Shown here: positions 10,553-21,449 of the stretch, piece after piece
Layout of the letters: each line of letters opens with the position of its first letter
Numbering within the stretch: the stretch's first letter is position 1
Origin: Castanea sativa
Taxonomy: Eukaryota > Streptophyta > Magnoliopsida > Fagales > Fagaceae
Assembly: GCF_040712315.1 (NCBI RefSeq)
Contig: NC_134015.1
Span: 14,466,945-14,530,944 of the forward strand
DNA: 64,000 nt
Direction of reading: 5' to 3'
Notes under the pieces: model-generated
Seen by the model: only the letters and a program-made list of their open reading frames with translations
Told to the model about the DNA's origin: nothing
Databases searched by the model: none
Program-made: the position numbers and the translations under genes

Positions 10553-11488
10553 ATGGCCGAGTCTACCACCACCACCACTCGTCCTCTCAAAATCATAGCC
10601 GGAGCCGACTCATTCGGCTGCACTCTCAAAGACACCTTGGTCTCCCATCTCCGTTCCCTCAACATCGAAGTAGAAGACCTCGGCACCTCCTCCTACTACA
10701 CCATCGCCGCCGAAGTGGGCCGCCAAGTCTCCTCTTCCACCACCCCCGCCGCCACAGAAACCCGTGGCCTCGTCGCTTGTGGCACAGGCGTTGGTGTTGC
10801 TATCTTCGCCAACAAATTCCCAGGCGTTTATGCAGCCACTTGTCTCACCCCTGAAGAAGCTCTCAACGCTCGCTCCATCAACAACTCCAATGTCCTCGCA
10901 GTCTCAGGCATGTCCACTTCACCCTCCACCGCCATTGATATCCTCAACACTTGGCTCAACACTCCTTTCAAGTCCCCTTGTCCGGCTTCTAACTCTCAAC
11001 CTTGGCCTCAAGATATAGAGTCTTTTCTTGACAACTCGATCAAAGAAATGCCCACCATTGGATCTGGTTCTTCTCAGTCTGATGAATCTGCAAAATGTGC
11101 TATTTGTTGTTTGGTGAAGAATAGGGAATTGAATCCGATCGATATAATCCCAGGTGGGTCTATGAAGATTTTGAGAGAGACTCCCACATCGGCTATTGTG
11201 AGGTTTAAAGCTGGGAGTGTGGAGCCGGCTCATCATCATACTTTTGGGCATGATTTGGTGGTGATGGAGGGGAAGAAGAGTGTGTGGAATTTGAGCAAAA
11301 AGGAGAGGTATGATTTGGGTGTTGGGGATTTTTTGTTTACTCCAGCTGGGGATGTGCATAGAGTGAAGTATTATGAGGATACTGAGTTTTTCATCAGGTG
11401 GGATGGGAAATGGGATATGTTCTTTGATGAGGATCTTGAGACTGCTAAGGCTGCTGTTGAGAAAGAATTGGGAAATGGGGCTGTGTGA
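10553..11488 (+). CDS. DRT102: DRT102-like protein: RpiB/LacAB isomerase domain plus cupin
   Basis: A single exon encodes 311 aa. The start is the ATG in 'caccatggcc', a good plant start context. Residues about 11-155 match the RpiB/LacAB sugar-phosphate isomerase family: IIAGADSFGC with Asp19, CGTGVGVAIFANKF (76-89) and YAATCLTPEEALNARSINNSNVLAVSG. Residues about 195-290 form a cupin: EPAHHHTFGHDLVVMEG (His227-229) and PAGDVHRV (His269), a metal-binding pattern. This two-domain layout is that of Arabidopsis DRT102 (DNA-damage-repair/toleration protein), found as a clone that partly rescued UV-sensitive E. coli; its true plant substrate is not established. Length equals the family norm. The third base is strongly C-biased in the first 600 bases. 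Its interior is one breakpoint of the tandem duplication that follows. Confidence 0.93.
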   Translation: MAESTTTTTRPLKIIAGADSFGCTLKDTLVSHLRSLNIEVEDLGTSSYYTIAAEVGRQVSSSTTPAATETRGLVACGTGVGVAIFANKFPGVYAATCLTPEEALNARSINNSNVLAVSGMSTSPSTAIDILNTWLNTPFKSPCPASNSQPWPQDIESFLDNSIKEMPTIGSGSSQSDESAKCAICCLVKNRELNPIDIIPGGSMKILRETPTSAIVRFKAGSVEPAHHHTFGHDLVVMEGKKSVWNLSKKERYDLGVGDFLFTPAGDVHRVKYYEDTEFFIRWDGKWDMFFDEDLETAKAAVEKELGNGAV

Positions 11489-12478
11489 AAATTGAATCAG
11501 TATGTGTGTAGAAGATATTTATGGGGTTGAATATTGTGCTGCTACTTGATGCTATTAAGAAGGAATTGGGAAATGGGTCTGCGAGAAAATGAATCAATAT
11601 GGTTTCTATGTATGTGTTTCTAAGATGTTTATAGGGTTGAGTATTGTGCTTCTGAGGAGGAATCCAGTTCTGGGTCTCTATAATAAAGAAGAGTATGTAT
11701 CATACTTAAACCAACTCTTGTATTTATATGGTGTTGTTACTTATGTTTGGTTTAGCTGCAGTTTTTTTTTAAATTATTTATATGATGCTGTTTGTAGTGT
11801 TATGTTATGGGTGTTAAGTAGGAATTTGCTTGCTTTTTATTGACCTGGTGGTTTAATTCTGTTGAACCCTTTTGGTTCAATGTAAAACTCGGTGTTCTCT
11901 TCGTTATTGATGAATTTGGCTTGATCATTAAAATTGAACAAGCTAGACTTGAAAATCCTGACTTAACTCAAACATGTATGAGATGTATTAAACATGAATA
12001 TGGCTGTTGTCATTCAAAAGTTAGCTGTTAGATATCTAAATTTTCTCATTGGCTCAAGGAAGCATAATGATTTCTGTTCCTCATTATTGTTATTGTTATT
12101 GTTACTATTGGTCAAACTTTGGTACAGTACTACCTAGTTAACCATTTGAAAATTAGTAAAAATAATTGCAAAACCCTTTGCGGTTTGGCTTAGAATTAGT
12201 AAACTGACGTGATTATTTCAACAAAAAAAAAAAAAACTATTATCTAGAACAATTTCGTTTTTCGTAATGGTTAATACTATCCATCTTAATGTATAAAACT
12301 ATTTCAAAGTGTCTTTTTCTCTCACTTCTCAACCTCAGTCTCTCTCGTTCTCTCAGATCTTAATCCCAAAGCACACACTGGTAATCTCACGCCTCATTCG
12401 AGACTTTGTGGTAAATTTTTAATATCTATGTATTAGATTAGGGTTCTAATTTATTTGTGGTTGAGAGAAGATAGTTTG

Positions 12479-12509
<31 letters not shown>

Positions 12510-12714
12510 ATATGTCTTATGGTTTCATTTGGCATGTGGTTTTGTCTGAATGATCTTATATGTCTTTGGGTTTATTTGGCATGTGAGTTTAATTTAATTT
12601 CGTCAATAACCATTATTACAATTTATAGTTTCATAATATTGTTGATGACTACATTTGATTCCAAGGCCTTTTTTTCTTTGGTTTATGTGTAACAGCCCCA
12701 ATGCATAAATACGA
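11489..12714 (+). repeat. 3' flank of DRT102-like gene, source of later duplicates
   Basis: No further gene. About 11500-12060 recurs at 15325-15880 and 19845-20400 (shared 'ggggttgagtattgtgct', 'aatcaatatggtttctatg', 'ggttcaatgtaaaact'). About 11880-12640 recurs at 13700-14490 and 17930-19060 (shared 'gatatctaaat', 'gaagcataatgat', 'ggcatgtg.gttta'). A GA microsatellite lies at 12479-12505. Frames at 11589-12031 are chance. Confidence 0.8.
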
Positions 12715-12902
12715 AGTAGTACTAACAGGGCAATTTGCATAATAGTCTTATTTTTGCCAGAGCATAGTTAAAACCTCAATTTGTTTGGACAATCTGGTCT
12801 ACTTGTGAACTCATCTCCAAACAAGGGTTGAAAGGATTTTCTTTTCTTTTTTTGGTTAGAATAGATAGAAGTTGGGTTGGAATGATTTGGTGGCTGAACA
12901 TG

Positions 12903-13255
12903 TTTGTCTCCACCGACACTAAAATGAAATTCCTTCACATTGCATTAGTGCCATACATGTATTTGATTAGATGTTAGTAACATTTTTTTTTCATACCAGC
13001 AGCAGCACTTCGCCACTTCCTCCACCCCAATCTGAGTGTTGACCCATTTCCACACCTCCATCTTCCCCACCCCTCCCATTTGTTTCCACCAACACTAAAA
13101 TGGAATTCCTTCACATTGCATTAGTGCCATACATGTATTGGTTAGTTGTTAGTAACAATTTTTTTTCATACTAGTGGTGGTGCTTCACCACTTCCTCCAC
13201 CCCAGTCCCAGTGTTGACCCAATTCCCCACCTCCATCTTCCTCAGCCACCCACTT
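12903..13255 (+). repeat. 176-bp tandem duplication
   Basis: Units start at 12903 and 13079, each with 'ccacc.acactaaaatg.aattccttcacattgcattag', 'ccatacatgtatt' and 'cacttcctccacccca'. Only one unit is found at the corresponding place in copy 2 (from about 17409, and truncated), so it arose after or was lost since the large duplication. Confidence 0.8.
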
Positions 13256-14570
13256 CTTATACAGTTGCTTAATTTTCCCAGCAGTTCAACAACCATTGCT
13301 TCTTTATCATCTCTTCCTTCCCCTTAGTTCCTGTTCTTCTGGCAACCCATTAATCTCTGAATATATTCACTCCCATGTTTGTTATTAAATTTTGTTTTCA
13401 GTCCAAAAACCATTGGTGGTCCAAACCTGATGGTTAGATGTTTTATATATCTAACTTTTGTAGCACAGTGATTAAGGTCAACTAAGCGTTGCCATGCTGC
13501 TAAAATGTACAAGCTGTGAGATGGAAGGTGACATTTTAGACTTTATGGTAGTTGTTGAGTTTGACTTAACTCTGTCTTATCAAATTCTAAAAGTATTTTC
13601 TATGGTCTTTGATTCTAGCTGTGTTTTTGCTTAGTATATTTCCTCAAGAAACTGAGGTGCTTCATGGGAAACTTTTGATATAAACTTAAATCTTTTCTTC
13701 CCTTTCCGGATAAATTTTTTTTGGTGAATATGGCTTGATTAAAAATTGAACAAGTTGTACTTGAAATACCTGACTAAACTCAAACATGAATGAGATCTTT
13801 TAACATGAATTTGGCTTTTTTCATACTAAAGTTGGCTGTTAGATATCTAAATTTCCTCAATGGCTTAAGGAAGCATAATGATGTCTGTAATTGAACTACT
13901 TCTTCATTTTTTTATTGTTATTGTTATTATGGGTCAAACTTTTGTTCGGTACAACCTGTCAATCATTTGAAATTAGTCAACAGAATTACAAAAACCATTG
14001 TGATTTGGCTTGGAATTAGTAAATTCACATGATTATTTTATTAAAAAGAGTACCTATAATCCAGACAATGTCATATGTATTAATGGTTAAAACTACCTGT
14101 GTTGTCGTAATGTTTAAAACTATTTCAAAGTGTCTTCTTCTCTCACTTCTCAGTCTTGGTCTCTAATTTTAATCCCAATGAACAAAGTGGTAAATCACAA
14201 TCTCTCAAATCTCAATCCCAAAGCATGCAGTGTAAATCTCATTCTCTCAAATGCAAACAACGTCATTTGCCTTCTTTTCTCAGTCCCAATCTCATGCCTC
14301 ATTCACGACTTTGTGGTAAATTTTTATTACCTACATATTAGATTAGGATTTTTTTAAAAAAAAAATTTATTTGTGGTAGAGAAAAGAGAGTTTGGAGAGA
14401 GAGAGGGAAGAATATATCTTTGGTTTTATTTGGCATGTGGGTTATCTATATGATCTTATGTCTTTGGGTTTACATGGCATGTGAGTTTAATTTAATTTCT
14501 TCAATTCATATTAATTTATAATCTTTATTACAATTCATTTTTTGTATCATGAAAGTTACTAAAAAATTCT

Positions 14571-14695
14571 TCTTCATTTGCGTATGCTACTATAAAACTT
14601 TTCTTCAGTTGCATATGCTACTATAAAACTTTTCTTCAGTTGCATATGCTACTATAAAACTTTTCTTCAGTTGCATTTGCTACTATAAATCTTTT
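14571..14695 (+). repeat. 31-bp tandem repeat, four units
   Basis: 'gctactataaaactttt' begins at 14586, 14617, 14648 and 14679, an exact 31-bp period; each unit includes 'cttcagttgcat.tgctac'. The array is absent from the paralogous stretch near 19060-19130. Confidence 0.9.
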
Positions 14696-15162
14696 ACACT
14701 GGTCTTCATTTGTAGTTATTATAATTTCCAATATCTTTGCAGCTGCGACTGTTACTGTAAAGCATTTTTCAAGGCTACTATAAAACTCTTCTTCAGCCAA
14801 CAGTATCTTCTTCTAAAAAATAAAATGTAATGTAAACAAGCAAGAACAATTATTATAACAACAATTGTATAAAAAAAAAGTCATGTGTAAGTAATATAAT
14901 CCAATTACAAGTTGGCATGTGTGTCAAAAAACATGGTTTTGTGCTTTAAGTAGGAAAACAAGAATTTTCATGAAATATACAAAAAATAGAAAATAGAGTT
15001 GCTACAGAACAAGCCCTTTGTCCACAATCGTTTTTTAATAGTAAATGCCTAACTAAATTCATTAAAGGAGGCAGAATACAAATGTATAAAAGTACTAGAA
15101 ATGTTAGTAGTTATTTTTTATTTTATTTTTAAATATCATATTATAATTTTTTTTTAGAACTG

Positions 15163-15231
15163 TGTAGGATACATGTGGCAACCCTAACTGCCCCAAATCT
15201 TGGGAGTAAGGCTTGTTATTGTTGTTGTTTA
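15163..15231 (+). mobile_element. Au/TS-like SINE 3' end
   Basis: 'ggatacatgtggcaaccctaac', then 'cttgggagtaaggcttgttattgttgttgtt', is the 3' region of Au-like plant SINEs with their characteristic (TTG)n tail. The paralogous copy is at 19646-19752. Confidence 0.5.
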
Positions 15232-16942
15232 TGTATAAAAACATAAACTGAACTTTCTTTTTGTACTAATCTCTATAAGATCTTACAACTAACTCTGTTT
15301 TATTAAATGCATCTTATGTGTGTGGAAGATGTTTCTGGGGTTGAGTATTGTGCTGATTGTACGATTGAAAATAAATTCCAAAATGGGTTTGCTTGAAAAT
15401 CAATCAATATGGTTTCTATGTTTTTGTTTCAAGGTGTATTGTGATACTGAGGAGGAATCCAGTTCTTGGTCTCTGTAATAAAGAGTATGTATCATATTTG
15501 AACCAGCTCTTGTCTTGATGTGCTATTTTTACTTCTGTTTGGTTTAGCTGCTGTTTTTTTATATGATCTATGATGCTGTTATAGTGTTATGCTATGGTTG
15601 TTGGTAGAGATGTGCTTGATTTTTATTAATTTTGTGTTTAAATTTTGGTCTCCAATTTTTGGTTCAATGTAAAACTTAGTTTTCTCTTGGTTTTTAAAGA
15701 AGCTGGCATAAATTTAAGAAGCTAGAATTACCTGACTAAACTCGAATATGTCTTTACATGATTTGTTTATTTTCATGCTAAAGATGGCTGTCAGAATATC
15801 TTTATGTGCAATAGAATATAGGACTGTTCTCTCCCTTATCTACATTTTCTCAATGGCTCAAGGGATCATAATGATACCAGTAATCAAACTACTTTGCTGT
15901 TTATGAACCCAATTGATTATTGCCTGGTTGATAAGGATTTCCTGAAATGATTTAGTTTTTGCTAGTAAGGATGGATTGTCTAAAGTAAGGTTTAGACTGC
16001 ATCACTTCTCTGGTGTTCACTCTCTTTTGAACTGAGATGCAGCCTTCTTTTTTCCAATTCAGTAAGTTAAAGAAGTTAACTGTCTTTTTGAGGGTTTAGC
16101 TTACTGTTTCTAGAGTTCCTAGAGTAAAAGTTTGTCTAAAGTAGATTTTCATTATGCACTCAATAGGTGCATGTATAGAATAAGTTTCAAGATTGTATTC
16201 AAAACATGGAGAAAAACAAATTGCTTTTCCTCAAGATCGTTGGGCTATTTTCTGTAATGAATTAAAACTTCCTAGGAAGCCATATTTCTAGTATCAAAAC
16301 ATGATGTAATGGCCCGAGCAATGTACTATTTAGTTTTTGAACCAAGCCAGAGACATTTGTGATGTAATATTAGCTTTGGGAGTGACTCCAATCATTTAAT
16401 AAGTTAGTTCAACTACCCATGATTCAAGTTGGTTGGGGAGTGCTTCTAAACACCCATCCACTTCACATGTATGATGTTTGTAGCTTTCGATATCTGAGAG
16501 TTTGGTAGTAGATTGGCACCAATGGTCAACAATTCGAAAGTATTTTCCAGGTTTGTCGACTTATCTAGTGAAGGTGAAGGTGGATTAGATTCTGCCCATG
16601 TCTTCTTTTGTTTGTGTCATTTCTTTCATTCATTTTAAGACAATTTTGCTCTGGTATGCTTAATTGGACATTGTGGCAAGAAAGCCCTTGGGTCTCGTTG
16701 GGTTTCTCCACATGTAAAAGACCATTTTGGTTCTTGGTCAGATTCCTCTTGGAAGTTTTAGGGATTTCATTTTAATAGAGCAACCTACTGAATTTTCCTT
16801 TTTTAAACGTGAGAGTTTAAAATTGCCTACACTTTTCTTTAGCTGGGTATAGTTGAACTGATTCTGTATTAAATTCCAGCTGAATTTACACTCTTTCTAC
16901 TTTCAGAGTCCCTCCTAGTCCTTGTAGTCAAATTATTTGTCT

Positions 16943-17166
16943 AACGTCAAAGTAGAAGACCTAGGCACCTCCTCCTACCGCACCATCGCCGCCCAAATTT
17001 TGGCCACCAACTCTCATCTTCCACCACCACCACAGAAACCCATGGCGTCTATCGATTGTGGCACAGGCATTGGAGTTGCTATCTTTGCCAACAAATTACC
17101 AGGCACTTATGCAACCACTTGTCTCACTCCTGAAGAAGCTCTCAACGCTTGCTCCATCAACAAGTA
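16943..17166 (+). pseudogene. DRT102-like pseudogene fragment
   Basis: This 224-bp piece matches 10661-10890 of the intact gene. It encodes VKVEDLGTSSYRTIAAQ, then CGTGIGVAIFANKLPGTYA and TCLTPEEALNACSINK, ending at a TAG at 17165-17167. It has no start region, no promoter and no cupin. The left edge is the duplication junction (AACGTC here, AACATC in the gene and at 21444). The right edge joins directly to sequence matching 12715, so about 1.8 kb has been deleted relative to the intact gene. Confidence 0.92.
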
Positions 17167-18649
17167 GTGCTGACAGGGCAATTGGCATAATATTCTTATT
17201 TTGCCAGAGCATAGTTAAATCTTCTGTCACTGTTTGGACAATCTGGTCTACTTGTGAACTCATCTCCAAACGGGGGTTGAAAGGAATTATTATTATTATA
17301 TTATTATTATTATTGGTCTTTTTTCTTGTTTTTTGTTTTGTTAGAAAAGATAGAAGCCAGGTTGAAATGATTTGGTCTCAATCAAATCCTTTGTGGTGAT
17401 TGAACACATTTGTCTCCACCAACACCATGATGAAATTCCTTTACATTGTGTTAGTGCCATACATGAAATTCCTTTACATTTGTGTCCACTTCTTATACCG
17501 TGAATTAGTTCTCCTTGCAGTTTAACAACCATTGCTTCTTTATCATCTCTTCCTTCCCCTTAGTTCCCCATTCTTCTGGCCAACCTATTAGTCTCAAACT
17601 ATATTCACTCCCATGTTTGTTATTAAATTTTTTTTTCAGTCAAGAAACCATTGGTGGTCCAAACCTGATGGTTACATGTTTTATATATCTATCTTTTGTA
17701 GCATGGTGATTAAGGTCAATTAAGTGCTGTCATGCTGCTGAAATGCACAAGCTGTGTGAGATTTGAGGTGACTTTTTAGACTTTATGGGAGTTATTCATT
17801 TTGACATAATTCTGTCTTATCAAATTCTAATAGTATTCTCTATGGTCTTTGATACTATATAGCTGTGTTTTTGCATGGTATATTTCCTTAAAGAAACTGA
17901 GATGCTTCGTGGGAAACTTTTGTTATAAACTTGTCTTCTTTTTTTCCCGATAAACTTATGTTGATGAATTTGGCTTGATTAAAAATTGAACAAGCTATAC
18001 TTGAAATACCTGACTGAACTCAAACATGTATGAGATCTTTTAAACATGAATTTGGCTGTTTTCATGCTAAACTTGGCTATTAGATATCTAAATGTTCTCA
18101 ATGGCTTAAGGAAGCATAATGATGTCTGTAATCAAACTAATTTCTCATTTTTATTAATCTTATTATTATCGTTATTGTTATTGTTTATGTTATTCTTATT
18201 GTTATTATGGGTCAAACTTTGGTACAATACTACCTAGTTAATCATTTTAAAATTAGTCAAAAGAATTACAAAACCATTGTGGTTTGGCTTAGAATTAATA
18301 AATTGGCACAATTATTGCAAAAAAAAAAAAAAAACCTATAATCTAAATGATGTCGTTTATCTTCATGATTAATACCACTGGCTTGTCTTAATATTTAAAA
18401 CTATTTCAAGTGTCTTTTTGTCTCACTTCTGAGTTATTCTCAAATTTGAATCCCAAAGCACACCGTGGTAAATCTCCTTCTCTCAAGTCTGAATCTTAAA
18501 GCACACAATGTAAATCTCAATCTCTCAAATCTATATGACGTCATTTGTCTTCTTCTCTCTCAATCCTAGTCTAATTTATAATATCTATATATTAGATTAG
18601 GATTTTAATTTATTAGTGTGAGAAAATAGAGTTTGGAGAGAGAGACATA

Positions 18650-18931
18650 GTTTCAGTTTGGATTGGATTGGGAGTCTGGGTCCACGTTTGGGAAATTTCA
18701 CATTTCAGCTTCTTGTCTTTGTTTTTTTCTTCTTTTCTTGCGGCAGCTTTTCAGCTTTTTAAGGGAATAGAGGTTACTGTTCACCCACTAACGGTAATGT
18801 TCACGACATTGTTCACACCCTGTTCATATACTTTTTTATTAAAAATGGGTCTCGCAGTACTATTTACCCTTAAAAATTATTTTGCTACAGTGTTTTCAGT
18901 TTACAGCAATAAGTTCTATCTAAACGGACCC
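18650..18931. mobile_element. Tourist-like MITE, copy 2
   Basis: 282 bp with ends GTTTCAGTTTGGAT and, read inward on the right, GGGTCCGTTTAGAT. It is flanked by ATA at 18647-18649 and 18932-18934. The interior shares 'tactgttcac', 'aaaaatgggtc' and 'ctacagtgttttcagttt' with copy 1. Its absence from the paralogous site near 14390 dates the insertion after the tandem duplication. Confidence 0.75.
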
Positions 18932-19524
18932 ATAGAGAGGAGAATATGTGTTTGGGTTTTATTTGGTATGTGGGTTATTTGCATAATCTTATATGTTTTG
19001 GGTTAATTTGGCATGTGGGTTTAATTTAATTTTGTCAATTATTATTATTTTAATTCAGAGTTAATAACATTTCAAATTTACAGAATGCTAGGAAGAATTC
19101 TCTGAAGCATTTTCCATAATATCGCACAAACTTCTCCTTACTTGAGAGAAAATGCTAAGAGTTAGGAAAATGTTTATACCTCTTCTTTTTTATGAAAAAG
19201 TGCTAAAATGTAATGTAATCAAATGAAAATAGTTACCATAACAACAATTGTTAAAAACGGTTATATATAGGTGTTGTAATCCAATTACAAGTTGACATGT
19301 GTGACAAGAAACATGGTTTTGTGTGTTTGTGTATGAAATAGGTAAACAAGAATTGTCATGAAATGAAATGAAAAAAAGAAAATGTGGAGAACAAGCCCTT
19401 AGTCCATAATTGTTTTTTTAATACTAAATACTTAAACTAAAATCATTAATGGAGGCAGAATACAAATATATAAAAATTTTATAAATTTTATTAGTTAGTT
19501 TTTTTTTATAAGATATTAAAAGAG

Positions 19525-19647
19525 AAGTGAGTTCCAGTTAGCTCAACTGATAAAATTTTTGATGATCAAATAAGAGATCTAAGTTCAATCCTCGCTTACA
19601 CCAAAAACTGATTGATGTCTTGGTTTGATGATAAAAAGTTATCATCA
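19525..19647 (+). mobile_element. tRNA-derived SINE
   Basis: A box A-like 'agttagctcaactgata' is followed by a box B-like 'aagttcaatcctcgc' about 45 bases on, and then by the family body 'acaccaaaaactgattgatgtcttggtttgatgata'. The same family appears inverted at 51738-51892 and as a fragment at 48530-48605. It interrupts an older Au-like SINE tail that is uninterrupted in the paralogous copy at 15163. Confidence 0.75.
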
Positions 19648-19752
19648 GGATACATGTAGCTGAACCTAACTAATTTATTAAGGACCCATAACCAACCCCA
19701 AATATGTGTGAATAAGTCTTATTTGGGGTTGTTATTGTTATTGTTGTTGTTT
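19646..19752 (+). mobile_element. Au/TS-like SINE 3' end, duplicate
   Basis: Duplicate of 15163-15231, carrying 'ggatacatgtagctgaacctaac' and ending in a (TTG/TTA)n tail. Confidence 0.5.
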
Positions 19753-21449
19753 ATGTATAAACACGACGAGTACTTTTTTTTTGTACCAATCTCTCTCTAA
19801 GATCTTACAATTAGCTCTGGTTCTATAAATGCGTTTTATGTGTGTGGAAGATGTTTGTGGGGTTGAGTATCGTGCTGTTAGAGCTATTGAGAATGAATTG
19901 GGAAATAGGTCTGCGTTAAGATTAATCAACATGGTTTCCCTGTATGTGTTTCTAAGATGTTTATGGGATTGAGTATTGTGATACTGTGGAGCAATCCAGT
20001 TCTGGGTCTCTCTAATAAAGAGTATGTATCATACTTGAACCAACTCGTGTTGACGTGGTAGTGGTACTTTTGTTTTTTTTGTTAGCTACTTTTGGTAGGG
20101 ATATGCTTGATTTTTATTAACTTTGTGATTAAATTATGTTCTCCTATTTGTGGTTCAATGTAAAACTTAGTTTTCTCATTTTTTTTTTTTAATGAAATTG
20201 GCATAAAATTGAAGAAGCTAGACTTACCTGACTGAACTCCAAACATGTTTAAACATGATCTGTTTATTTTCATGCTAAGGATGGCTGTTAGAATATAGGA
20301 GTGTTTTCTCCCTTATCCACATTTTCTCAAGGAATCATAATGATACCTGTAATCAAACTACTTTGCTATTTATGAAGCACAGTTGATTATTGCCTGGTTG
20401 ATAAGGAGTTTCTGAAATGATATGTAGTTGTTGCTAGCAAGGATGGATAGTCCAAAGTAAAGTTTAGACTACATTACTTTGCTGGTGTTCACTCTCTTTT
20501 GAACTGAGATGAGTGACCTTCTCTTTTCCATTCTAGCAATTTAAAGAAGTTAGCTGTCTTTTTATGCGGGATTAGCTTAGACTGTTTCTAGCGTTCCCTG
20601 TGTAAAAGTTAGTCTGAAGTAGATTTTCATTATGCACTTAATAGGTGCATGCATAGAATAAGTTTCAAGATTGTATCAAAAACATGGAGGGAAAAAAATT
20701 GCTTCTCTTCAAGATCGTTGGGCTGTATTCTGAAATTGATTAAAACTTCTTAGGAAGCCATATTTCTTGTATCAGAACTTGATGTCATGGCCCGAGAAAT
20801 GTACAATTTAGTTTTTGAACCAAGCCAGAGATATGTATGATGATAGAGTTAGCTTTGGGAGTGACTCCAATCGTTTATTAGCTTAGTTCAACTACCAATG
20901 ATTCAAGTTGGCTGGGGAGTGCTTCTAAACGCCCATCCACTTCACATGTATGATGTTAGTAGGTTTTCATATCTGAGAGTTTGGCAGTAGATTGGCACCA
21001 ATAGTGAACAATTTGAAAGTATTTTCCAGGTTTGTTGACTTCTCTAGTGGAGGTGAAGGTGAATTCGATTTTGCTCATGTCTTCTTTTGTTTGTTTGTAA
21101 TTTCTTTCATTCATTATAAGATTGTGTTTCTCTGGTATGCTTGATAGGACATTGTGGCAAGAAAGCCCTTCGGTCTCATTGGGTTTCTTCACTTGTAAAA
21201 GACCATCTTGGTTCCTGGTCAGATTTCTCTTGGAAGTTTTAGGGGTTTCATTTCAATAGAGCAACCAAGGGTGAATGTTTGAGCAACCTATTGAATTTTC
21301 CTTTTTCAAACATGAAAGTTAAGAATTGTGCACTCTTTTCTTTAGCTGGGTATAAGTTGAACTGATTCTGTATTAAATTCCGGCTGAATTTACACTCTTT
21401 CTACTTCCAGCCCTCCTAGTCGTTGTAATCAAACCACTTGTCTAACATC

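Larger units (their letters stand above)
12715..16942 (+). repeat. Tandem segmental duplication, copy 1 (flank part)
   Basis: This block aligns with 17163-21443. Matching anchors: 12715/17163 (agtagt.ct.acagggcaatt), 13284/17516 (cagtt.aacaaccattgcttc), 13838/18070 (ggct.ttagatatctaaat), 15327/19845 (gaagatgttt.tggggttgagtat) and 16900/21404 (cactctttctact). The offset is 4448, then 4232, then about 4518; the steps are explained by a 176-bp internal duplication in copy 1 (12903-13255) and by a MITE plus a SINE in copy 2. No intact gene lies inside. Confidence 0.85.
17167..21449 (+). repeat. Tandem segmental duplication, copy 2
   Basis: Paralogous to 12715-16942 (anchors given there). It differs by a Tourist-like MITE at 18650-18931 and a SINE at about 19525-19647, which are absent from copy 1, and it lacks the 31-bp array and one 176-bp unit. 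Homology ends at 'cttgtctaacatc' (21438-21449), matching the junction at 16937-16948. No functional gene seen. Confidence 0.85.
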
